Part shown: one piece after another, positions 56,789 to 64,000 of the stretch
How the letters are laid out: each line of letters opens with the position of its first letter
How positions within the stretch are numbered: the first letter of the stretch is position 1
Origin: Roseibium aggregatum IAM 12614
GTDB lineage: Bacteria; Pseudomonadota; Alphaproteobacteria; Rhizobiales; Stappiaceae
Direction of reading: 5' to 3'
DNA length: 64,000 nt
NCBI RefSeq assembly: GCF_000168975.1
Contig: NZ_AAUW01000021.1
Coordinates: forward strand, 1 to 64,000
The notes under the pieces: model-generated
What the model was told of the DNA's origin: nothing
The model's database searches: none
Seen by the model: the letters and a program-made list of their open reading frames with translations, nothing else
Translations under genes and position numbers: made by a program

Positions 56789-57206
56789 ATGGGACGTCAC
56801 CACAACTGGCAATGCTTTCCCGCCAGTTTATCATCAGTTGCCTTAACTCTGGCATCTTGTGACGGCGCGTTGCGTGGTATCTCCCTTTTTCTGATGAGAA
56901 TTGACGGCGTATTCAAACTCGCCACGATACGCCGCCCCGAAGAGCCATCACCAACTTTTAGCTTTAGCTCCCTAATATTTTTCACCGGCGCTTACTTCGC
57001 AGCGGTTGGCTTGAAAAAGATCCAACGAGAATATCGAGACATCTCCGATCGAGATAAGCAACATAGCCGAGAAGAAAACGGTCGAAATCAGAAAAAAAAG
57101 AAGAACAATAATAATAAATAGAAGAATGTATTCGTCTTTCATCCTAAATTCGCTTCTCGTAAAAAATACTTGGTTTAGTATTTAATTGGCAGCTAGCAAC
57201 CAATGA
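56789..57206. other. AT-rich stretch without a firm gene
   Basis: Two opposed frames: 56789-57121 (plus, Asn/Lys-rich tail) and 56797-56985 (minus, GTG start, polar N-terminus that runs into the IS256 end). The minus frame could be the 5' part of an interrupted gene. Neither has a good ribosome site. Confidence 0.3.
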
Positions 57207-57500
57207 TTATTCAGTTCCAAGTTTGATCTGAACTTCGGTCCAAAGTTGGCCTTCGTCATTTGTCGTGATGAATTGCTTGTCCCAAAACACGTAGGAACCA
57301 GAGGGGGCGTATTTAAAGTGGAGTGATCCGTTTGCGTCACGTGAGAAACCGGCAGAAACAAGACGGGCATGAGCTGGTACAAGTTCACGTACCGCAATGA
57401 TTTTGGTTCCGGTGGGCGAAAGAGCTTTCATGTTTGTGTCCCCGACCAGGCTGAGTTGAAATTGAGCAACATGGCCAATTAGTTCCAGACAAAGAGACAT
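57207..57500 (-). CDS. Small AT-rich hypothetical protein
   Basis: 97 residues with a regular mixed alpha/beta pattern (TKIIAVRELVPAHARLVSAG, GSYVFWDKQFITTNDEGQLW). No family recognised, no signal peptide and no clear ribosome site. The local DNA is AT-rich like the candidate effector genes at 24302 and 27204. Confidence 0.4.
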   Translation of the reverse strand: MSLCLELIGHVAQFQLSLVGDTNMKALSPTGTKIIAVRELVPAHARLVSAGFSRDANGSLHFKYAPSGSYVFWDKQFITTNDEGQLWTEVQIKLGTE

Positions 57501-57923
57501 TGGGCTTTGCGTTTTGTCCCAAGAAACAGCTGCTCAATTATAAAGCTTGGCACTTGAGACCAACTGGAAACGCCAACCTTTGTGAAAAAAATTTGACGAA
57601 AAAGAACCGACTCCTGACGTGTTTGAAGATTGCCGGAACAGGCGCAAGCCGAATAAATTTGCAAACAGCGGCGAGCGACATTTCTTTTTTACTTGACAGC
57701 TTCCCTGCTTCGAATCGTGGCTCCAGTATTTTGGTGAATGCATCCGATGCGGCATTGATATGTTCATAAAGTCAACGGGATTGCTCATCTTATCCTCGCC
57801 ATCATTTTTTGCCGATGACAACAATCTAAAGGATATTCACCGCCTTACCCTGTGACATTAGGCACTCCGAATGACCGTGCTGGGTAACTTGGGACGACCA
57901 AGTCGCACAATTTATTGCTCACA
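57501..57923. other. AT-rich stretch with weak minus-strand frame
   Basis: A 96-codon minus frame at 57534-57824 has an internal MSNPVDFMNISMPH start option, but no family or strong ribosome site. Nothing else is visible. Confidence 0.3.
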
Positions 57924-58421
57924 TATCAACCTCAATTGATCAGAACCCATGCGCCCATTTCCGATTCCCGATGGACATGATGGTCCATGGCTGATTGATA
58001 AGTTTGTTCCAAACCTGGCAGCATAGTGCCAAGATCTGTTCGTAGGATTTGAAAATCCTGTTTGAGAGCCAGTTTTCGCGCATGAACTCTGATGTTCATT
58101 GTAAAGTGAATTGCACAATAAACGGCGTTCCCCTCTGCGAGCATTGGGGCTCGGCTTTAAATGAAGCGGCTGCGTGGAGCAGGAGACAGAGCTTTAAGAC
58201 GACGGTTGAGCAGACTCTGACGCGCGGGTTGGTTACCGCATTTCCCTGTGTTCGTCCAGGGCTGCCTTGATCTGCCATCGTGCGTCGATTTAGAGATTAT
58301 CGACCACACAATTCATACGATGGTTCCCGCCGAAGCGCTGCCTCCAGCTCTACGCAGACGCAGAGTGTTGTCAGATTGCAGCGTTTAGATTTGACGTTGC
58401 CCTTTTCCCGGTATCGCTCGT
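57924..58421. repeat. 498-bp direct repeat, right copy
   Basis: Matches 46855-47352 at offset 11069. The right edge abuts the left end of an IS407-group element (TGACCTGGGACCCC). Confidence 0.9.
57940..58277 (-). pseudogene. IS630-family transposase, C-terminal remnant (second copy)
   Basis: Same C-terminal sequence and the same upstream frame breaks as at 46871-47208. The shared damage shows the copy arose by duplication or recombination after decay and not by fresh transposition. Confidence 0.7.
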
Positions 58422-58840
58422 GACCTGGGACCCCAGAACTCCTCCAGTTTGGTGTAGAGTCCGTCGCACTCTGGAGTGCTATCCAACGTGCCCTCAAGGT
58501 GGGCTAGAGTTTTCCGGACCAAATCAGGAACACGGGCTGGCTGCGTGTTCTGATTTCATCAGGTCCATCGGTACCTTGTTACCGATAGCGCCGTGAGGTC
58601 TGTGTTCGTTGTAGTCCTTGCGCCAATCCTCCAACTTTTCGGTTGCATCTGCAAGACTCAGGAACCAGTGAGCATTCAGGCATTCCGCCCTGAAGCGCCC
58701 GTTGAAGGCCTCAATGAAGGCGTTGTCCGTCGGTTTTCCAGGCCTGGAGAAGTCCAGCGTAACGCCTTTCTGATAGGCCCATAGATCGAGATGCCGGGAG
58801 ATGAACTCGGAGCCCTGATCAACGCGGATCGCCTTCGGAT
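58422..58840 (-). pseudogene. IS407-group (IS3 family) OrfB, 3' part
   Basis: Minus strand encodes KAIRVDQGSEFISRHLDLWA, GKPTDNAFIEAFNGRFRAEC and EDWRKDYNEHRPHGAIGN, the core and C-terminus of an IS407/IS511-type transposase. It is interrupted at 58840 by the IS3 element; the rest continues at 60081. Confidence 0.8.
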
Positions 58841-58903
58841 TGGCCTGCTGCCGGTTTCATGGACACCGAGTTAAGGTGTTTGCAATGAAACTGGAGCTCA
58901 TGA

Positions 58904-59194
58904 ATGCAACGACGGAAGTTCAGCCGCGAATTCAAACTTGAGGCGGTTAAATTGGTGCGGGAGCGCGACGTCAGCGTAGCGCAAGCAGCCCGCGATCTGG
59001 ATGTCCATGAGAATGTGCTGCGCAAATGGGTGAAGGACTATGGTTCTGACCCGGCGCAGGCTTTTCCTGGCCACGGGCAGATGAAGCCCGAGCAGCTCGA
59101 AATCGCGAGACTGCGCAAGGAAGTAGCCAAACTGAAGGCGGAGCGTGACCTCCTAAAAAAGGCCGCCGCCTACTTTGCCAAGGACGTGATATGA
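58904..59194 (+). CDS. IS3-family OrfA
   Basis: 96 residues. A helix-turn-helix (FKLEAVKLVRERDVSVAQAA, then ENVLRKWVKDYG) is followed by a leucine-zipper region (LEIARLRKEVAKLKAERDLL). The gene is intact and overlaps orfB by four bases. In IS3 elements OrfA alone acts as a repressor and its fusion with OrfB by frameshifting gives the transposase. Confidence 0.9.
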   Translation: MQRRKFSREFKLEAVKLVRERDVSVAQAARDLDVHENVLRKWVKDYGSDPAQAFPGHGQMKPEQLEIARLRKEVAKLKAERDLLKKAAAYFAKDVI

Positions 59195-60050
59195 AGTTCG
59201 CGTTCATTGCAAAGCACCGTTCCATCTGGCCGGTGGCATGGCTCTGCGAAGCGCTGGGTGTATCGCGTTCCGGCTTCCATGCCTGGTTAAATCGCTCTCC
59301 AAGCCAACATGCCCGGTATGACGAGGTTCTGCTCGACAAGATCAAAGGCAGCTTCAAGGACAGCGACCGCACCTACGGCGCCCGGCGTGTCTGGCATGAC
59401 CTCCTTGCCGAAGGGCTTTCCTGTGGTTTGCTCGTGTCGAACGGCTCATGCGCGGCAATGCATTGAGAGCAAGGCCGAGACGGCGTGGCTTGCCAAAAGA
59501 TAGTGGTGAGCGGGCAGCTGTTATGCCGAATATTCTGGATCGTCAGTTCGCGGCAGACAGACCGAACCAGAAGTAGGCGGCCGATTTTACCTATCTTTGG
59601 ACGGCTGAGGGCTGGCTTTATGTGGCCGCCGTCATCGATCTGTTCTCTCGCCGTATCGTTGGTTGGTCGATGAACAGCAGCATGACCTCCCAACTCGTGA
59701 CCGATGCGCTGATCATGGCCATCTGGCGCAGAGGCAAGCCGGATGCGCTGCTGCATCACTCGCATCAGGGAAGCCAATACACCAGCGAACAGTTCAAGCG
59801 CCTCATGGCCGACCACGGCATCACCTGCTCAATGAGCCGGTCTGGGAATGTCTGGGACAATGCCGCGATGGAAAGCTTCTTCTCATCCCTGAAAACGGAA
59901 AGGACGGCACGCAAGGTCTACAGAACCCGAGACGACGCCCGGGCCGACGTGTTCGATTACATCGAGCGGTTCTACAATCCCAAGCGGCGTCACTCGACCC
60001 TAGGCTACCTCAGCCCGATGGAATTTGAAAACAAGGTGGGATTAGCTTAA
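59191..60050 (+). pseudogene. IS3-family OrfB transposase, frameshifted
   Basis: Starts MKFAFIAKHRSIWPVAWLCE, loses frame near 59435-59460 (stop at 59464), and resumes as a different frame from about 59580 with ADFTYLWTAEGWLYVAAVID, SMSRSGNVWDNAAMESFFSS and the C-terminus YLSPMEFENKVGLA. The DDE residues are present in pieces. Its 3' third is nearly identical to 24035-24340. Confidence 0.85.
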
Positions 60051-60080
60051 CTCGGTGTCCGAAAAACCGGCAGCAGGCCA

Positions 60081-60290
60081 GATAGCCAATCCGCGTGCAG
60101 ACAGTTTCCAGGGTTCTCACGACATCGTCGCCCCGATAGCTGAAGCGCGGATCAAGCGCCGGCACATATCCGAACCGGACGCGCGTCTGGCAAATCTCCC
60201 TGATACGCTGTTCCAAAGCGGCCTGGCCGGATCGACGGGACTTGTAGCGATAGGTCGTCGGATCAAACCGGATCACCGCGCACGCACGGC
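60081..60290 (-). pseudogene. IS407-group OrfB, middle part
   Basis: Minus strand encodes TYRYKSRRSGQAALEQRIRE, ICQTRVRFGY and DVVRTLETVCTRIGY; the last codon joins, after removing the IS3 and one GAT, to PKAIRVDQGSEF at 58840. A frame change near 60160 and loss of the N-terminus show prior decay. Confidence 0.75.
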
Positions 60291-60472
60291 GAATGGCGTG
60301 AGCCAGCGTCGGGCGTGTGCGGTCTTGGCAGTTGACCGGTCGAGTGTTCGGTATCGAAGTCTTCGATCTGATGATGCCGATCTACGTGAAGCCATGAAGA
60401 AGGTTGCCGAAGAGCGCCGACGCTTCGGCTACAGTCGTATTCACCTGATGCTGGAACGCCAGGGTCCCCAGA
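60291..60472 (+). pseudogene. IS3-family OrfB N-terminal fragment
   Basis: Plus strand encodes NGVSQRRACAVLAVDRSSVR and DDADLREAMKKVAEERRRFG then YSRIHLMLERQG, the N-terminal helix-turn-helix region of IS407-type OrfB. It is cut by the IS5 element at about 60472. Confidence 0.7.
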
Positions 60473-60482
60473 ATTTTGGCAT

Positions 60483-61457
60483 CATGAGACACGCTCGAAC
60501 GTAGGGTGTCCGAGGGAAGTCATCTTGTTGAGGACCGAGACGCCGATCCGGCTCTCGGTTCTCTGATTGTCCGGGGTACTTGATTTCAGCCTTTCCCCGA
60601 TGACCGACTTCCAGCGGCCCATCTGCGTTTCCACTCGCGCTTACTGGTCATATCCGGTGCTCTTTTGCCAGGCCATGCGGCCATGGGCCTTGATCGCCAG
60701 AACATCCAGATCCCGCGCGGTGGGGTTGATCTCGGCCTCAGGGCCGGCAACAGCCGTCTTCGGCGGCCGGATGATGATCTCCACATCGGCAAAGCGCTGC
60801 GTGATTTCGTTCCCAGTGGCGGTGCCATCATAGGCACCATCTGCAAGAAAGCGGCGCACGGGTTCTTCAGTCTGGTCCAAAAGACCCGGCACGGCCGACG
60901 GATCGCCGATGTCGTCTGTCGTCAGTTCACTGCATTCGATCTGACCTGTCTCCAGATCCAGCCCCAAGTGGAGCTTGCGCCACGAGCGGCGCCTGGACGC
61001 CTTGCCGTGTTTGGTTTCCTGCCATTCTCCGGCCCCAAAGACCTTCAGGCCGGTGCTGTTCACCACAAGCTCAAGGGAACCCGGGCGCCTCGGATCGTTC
61101 CCGCGGCAAAGGCTCAAGCCCGCCGGCTCGGCGCGAGAGTGTGAAAAAGTCAGGAACGGACAGTTCCAGCTTTATCAGCTGGAACACCGAACGAAGAAAC
61201 CCTTGGGTTTGCCGCAGGGCCAAATGGAAAACGGTCCGGATCTCCGGGCAAACCGTGACGGCAAGATCAGTGTATTACCCCGACCGACCACGCTTGCCGG
61301 TGTGCGTAACGCCCCAGTGATGCGCCACGCTTTCATCAACCCAGACCGTGATGTCCCTACGCCGTCGCAGGCTTTCCGTATACTCGGGACAGTTCGTTAC
61401 ACGATGCATGGATTTCGCAAACTTGTGGCGACGAGATGCGTGGTGTTTGAACGGCAT
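60483..61457 (-). pseudogene. IS5-family transposase, copy C (full length, interrupted)
   Basis: Same extent as copy B. TAA follows TGKRGRSG at 61275, a frameshift lies near 61110 and TAA follows GYDQ near 60641. DDE segments VVNSTGLKVFG and FLADGAYDGTATGNEIT are intact. The element runs from about 60472 to about 61522. Confidence 0.8.
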
Positions 61458-61525
61458 TCACAAAACTTCAGAAGCAAGGAACGCCGAGCAGGTAGGCACG
61501 AAACCCGATTAATGCAACAAGGTCA

Positions 61526-61764
61526 ATTGGACCGATGAATCTGAGAAAATTCATTTGCAACAAAAATTTATCTGCGTTTCCAATTTGTTGATCGCGCTTT
61601 GGTTTGGTAGATCGCTGGAATATTGCGGCCGTGTCGGCCAAAGTCTTAAACTTTCGTTTACGAAAAAAGCCTTGGCAGAATCGGCAAATTCCGTTTATCT
61701 GACGCCTTGAGGGCGTTTTGGCGCCGCGGCGCGTCAGGTTGCTTCAAGGGGTAAACTTTTACCG
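61526..61764 (+). promoter_or_regulatory. repABC upstream control region
   Basis: A 239-base AT-rich leader with several palindromes: TTTCGTTTACGAAA at 61652-61665, GCGCCGCGGCGC at 61721-61732, and CTGACGC/GCGTCAG arms at 61699-61705 and 61731-61737. These are candidates for RepA/RepB operator and partition (parS) sites. No 16-bp rhizobial-type parS consensus is seen. Confidence 0.5.
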
Positions 61765-62961
61765 ATGGCTATCGAAAACACTTCAGAGCGGATAGCTCGT
61801 TATACGTCTCAGTTGTCGGCAGAACTCCACGATCTGAGGGCGCAACTATATCCTCCCGAAGCGCGAAAGCAATTTGGTCGAACATTCACAACCCAGGATC
61901 TGGCAAAGTTGCTCAATATTCCGAAGAGCACACTACGTACCCTATCTCTGGACGGGAAGGGTCCTGTGCCCGAACGTTCAAAGAACGGTTCCAGAATTTA
62001 TACACTTCAGCAGGTTCGGGAGTTACGAGAATACCTTGCGACCCAAAGACCGGATGATGAGTTAACGCTGCTGCCGCACCGCCGCGGCACCGAAAAGCTT
62101 CAGATAATGGCTGCCGCCAACTTCAAGGGTGGCTCGAGCAAAACCACAACCAGCGTCCATCTGGCCCATTATCTCGCATTACAGGGATATAGAGTTCTTT
62201 GCATCGATTTGGATCCGCAGGCTTCAATGACATCCACTTTCGGGCTTCAGCCCGAGTTCGATGTTGGCGATGATGAGACTGCGTACGCTGCATTGCGTTA
62301 CGACACAAATCGTAGGCCGTTTGCGGAAGTCATCAGAGAAACCTACTTTCCAGGCCTGCATCTGGTTCCAGCAAATTTGGAATTGATGGATTTTGAATTT
62401 GATACTCCGTCAGCGTTAAACAAGGGTGTTCGGGATGAGCTCGGGCTGTTTTTCGCCCGTTTGCGAAACGCGATCAGCACTGTTGAAGATAGCTATGACA
62501 TGGTGGTGATCGATACCCCGCCGTCGTTGGGATATTCGACGTTGGCGGCTTTGTATGCAGCAACAGGAATGATCGTCACAGTTCACCCGGCCATGCTCGA
62601 TGTTGCGTCCTGCAATCAGTTTTTGCTGATGATTTCACAGCTGTCTGATGTGTTGGAAGAGTTTGGCGCAAAATTTCAGCATTCGTTTTTCAGAGTCCTG
62701 CTTACACGAGTGAATCCCAATGATGGACCGCAGAAATTCATGTCGTCTGTTATGCGGAAGCTTTTTGCCGGCGATGTGATGGTGGCAGAAGCCCTGGAGT
62801 CGACGGCCGTAGCGGCCGCAGGCGTTGCTAAAAAATCCCTTTATGAGCTTGAAAACGGCGAAGTTGGCAGAGAGCCTTTGCTTAGAGCACTGGACAGCGT
62901 GGATCGCGTCAACGCAGAAATACTGGGGCTCATTCACGATCAATGGGGTAGGGCATCATGA
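61765..62961 (+). CDS. repA: Plasmid partitioning protein RepA (ParA type)
   Basis: 398 residues. An N-terminal DNA-binding region (FTTQDLAKLLNIPKSTLRTL) precedes the ATPase domain. The deviant Walker A is FKGGSSKTTTSVHLA at about residues 120-134, with the LDPQASMTSTFG and MVVIDTPPSLGYS motifs following. RepA moves plasmid copies to daughter cells and represses the operon with RepB. It overlaps repB by four bases. Confidence 0.95.
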   Translation: MAIENTSERIARYTSQLSAELHDLRAQLYPPEARKQFGRTFTTQDLAKLLNIPKSTLRTLSLDGKGPVPERSKNGSRIYTLQQVRELREYLATQRPDDELTLLPHRRGTEKLQIMAAANFKGGSSKTTTSVHLAHYLALQGYRVLCIDLDPQASMTSTFGLQPEFDVGDDETAYAALRYDTNRRPFAEVIRETYFPGLHLVPANLELMDFEFDTPSALNKGVRDELGLFFARLRNAISTVEDSYDMVVIDTPPSLGYSTLAALYAATGMIVTVHPAMLDVASCNQFLLMISQLSDVLEEFGAKFQHSFFRVLLTRVNPNDGPQKFMSSVMRKLFAGDVMVAEALESTAVAAAGVAKKSLYELENGEVGREPLLRALDSVDRVNAEILGLIHDQWGRAS

Positions 62962-63974
62962 AGAAGGGAATTCTGAAAACTCTGACTTCAGCTGCAGAAC
63001 AAGCTCATACGGATCAGCCAAATCATTTGCCTGTTGCGCCCAAAAGGGCAAAAGGCTCGCCGGTTCTTGCCAACGCGGAAAAAGCACTGCGAGACCTAGC
63101 CGGCGACAGTATTGTTAATCTGGATCCCAACCGCATTGAGCCTTCACCGTTTCGGGATCGGATGGAGGAGGATGCTGAAGCGAGAGAACAGCAGGACGAA
63201 TTGAAGCGTTCGCTGCTGAAAGAAAATCAAAAACTACCGGTTTTGGTTCGTCCTCATCCTTCGCAACCCAATTTCTATCAACTTGCTTACGGTCATCGTC
63301 GCTGGCGAGCAATAAAAGAAATTGCATCGGAATCCGATCGACCGGAAACGGTCTTCCTTCGTGCATATGTGCGCAATTTGACTGATGCACAGCTAATCCA
63401 TGAACAGACGATTGAAAATGGCGTCCGTGAAAACCTCTCTTGGATTGAGAAAGCACTGTGGGCGCAGCAACTAAAATCGACAGGCATCAAACAGCGTGAA
63501 ATGACGTCGCTTCTCGGCGTGTCTGAGGCTGAAGTCTCTCGTTTGTTCAAGGTGCTTAACAGCCTTCCGGAGGAGATGATCAGAGCGATTGGCCGCGCAG
63601 ACGGAATTGGTCGCCCGAGCTGGATGGATCTGGCGGAGAAAATTGATGCTTCCCCGGAAAAACTGAAGACCGCACTAGCCTTGTCCCAAGCGGCAGACTT
63701 TGCATCGCTGGATTCACCCAAACGGTTCGAACGCTTGATAAAGGCGCTCGGGGGAAATGCTCGAGAGAAAAATCAGGCAGCCAATGAGGTCATAGAAGTT
63801 CGTCTTGGCAAGGAACTCATATGCTCGGCGAAATCGAACAACAATGGATTTCAGCTCAACTTTCCGAAACCAAAAAGCGAATTTGGGGAATGGCTGAGCC
63901 AGCACATCGAACGTCTATACGACGATTTCATCAGTCAAATATCCAAGGAACAGGAGAACGAATACGATAGCTAA
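62958..63974 (+). CDS. repB: Plasmid partitioning protein RepB (ParB type)
   Basis: 338 residues. The ParB N-terminal domain carries PVLVRPHPSQPNFYQLAYGH and RRWRAIKEIA; the central helix-turn-helix is LSWIEKALWAQQL with QREMTSLLGVSEAEVSRLFK. It binds the centromere-like parS sites and stimulates RepA ATPase. The gene is complete, and repC (replication initiator) is expected just beyond the window. Confidence 0.95.
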   Translation: MKKGILKTLTSAAEQAHTDQPNHLPVAPKRAKGSPVLANAEKALRDLAGDSIVNLDPNRIEPSPFRDRMEEDAEAREQQDELKRSLLKENQKLPVLVRPHPSQPNFYQLAYGHRRWRAIKEIASESDRPETVFLRAYVRNLTDAQLIHEQTIENGVRENLSWIEKALWAQQLKSTGIKQREMTSLLGVSEAEVSRLFKVLNSLPEEMIRAIGRADGIGRPSWMDLAEKIDASPEKLKTALALSQAADFASLDSPKRFERLIKALGGNAREKNQAANEVIEVRLGKELICSAKSNNNGFQLNFPKPKSEFGEWLSQHIERLYDDFISQISKEQENEYDS

Positions 63975-63984
63975 AAACAAAGAA

Positions 63985-64000
63985 CCCGCCACGTGGGCGG
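63985..64000 (+). ncRNA. Start of the repB-repC spacer hairpin
   Basis: CCCGCC-ACGT-GGGCGG forms a hairpin at the window edge. In repABC plasmids this spacer encodes the antisense counter-transcribed RNA that limits repC expression; the hairpin could be its terminator. Only 26 bases of the spacer are visible. Confidence 0.4.

Larger units (their letters stand above)
58841..60080 (+). mobile_element. IS3-family insertion sequence with inverted repeats and TSD
   Basis: 1240 bp. The left end TGGCCTGCTGCCGGTTT at 58841 and the complementary right end at 60064-60080 form inverted repeats that extend, with a mismatch cluster, to GGACACCGAGTTAAG. The flanks carry a 3-base duplication GAT (58838-58840 and 60081-60083). 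It is inserted in an IS407-group OrfB. Confidence 0.9.

Noticed and set aside
1..64000. tRNA and rRNA genes
   Set aside because: No cloverleaf-like or rRNA-like sequence was noticed, as expected for accessory plasmid DNA; a covariance-model search would be decisive.

Overview
The window looks like part of a large alphaproteobacterial plasmid. The right end carries repA and repB, the ParA/ParB-type start of a repABC replication operon, running off the edge before repC. RepABC, a MucR/Ros zinc-finger regulator, a DUF1127 protein and an RT0821/Lpp0805-type surface lipoprotein all point to Alphaproteobacteria. The IS complement (IS5, IS3, IS21, IS66, IS110, IS256, IS6, IS30, IS630, IS1595, ISAs1 families) fits marine Rhodobacterales/Stappiaceae-like or rhizobial hosts; this assignment is inference.

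The main cargo is a type III secretion system (injectisome) in two blocks. Block 1 (about 8.6-21.2 kb) has sctV on the minus strand. Divergent from it is a tightly packed plus-strand operon: a TPR chaperone (SctG-like), sctI, sctJ, sctK, sctL, sctN, sctO, sctP, sctQ, sctR, sctS, sctT, sctU. Block 2 (about 38.8-46.1 kb) has a Crp/Fnr-type regulator, a SctE-like needle co-chaperone, sctF (needle), an oversized FHA-containing sctD and a GspD-like sctC secretin, then a membrane-anchored unknown and a CesT-type chaperone. Between the blocks lies a putative effector region: a Ser-rich ORF cut at its 3' end by an IS, an AT-rich unknown, a 1006-residue beta-rich protein, an AraC regulator, and an alpha/beta hydrolase whose stop overlaps the start of a CesT-type chaperone. 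A second Crp-like regulator lies left of block 1 and a second AraC regulator right of block 2. I found no translocon (YopB/YopD/LcrV type) and no SctW gatekeeper.

Around and between these genes the DNA is a mosaic of decayed, nested and chimeric IS elements. A 697-bp inverted IS110 repeat bounds a 24.6-kb segment holding all of block 1. A 953-bp inverted IS5-containing repeat flanks a lipoprotein gene. A 498-bp direct IS630 repeat flanks about 10.6 kb. Two nested insertions keep clean target duplications (IS30 in an IS3-type gene; IS3 in an IS407-group gene). A group II intron remnant keeps its RNA domains V and VI. From 46 to 61 kb there are few intact genes: MucR, DUF1127, a small membrane protein, an AraC regulator and a few AT-rich hypotheticals.

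Together the genes describe a plasmid-borne injectisome with its own regulators and a candidate effector set, surrounded by repeats that could invert or delete the parts.
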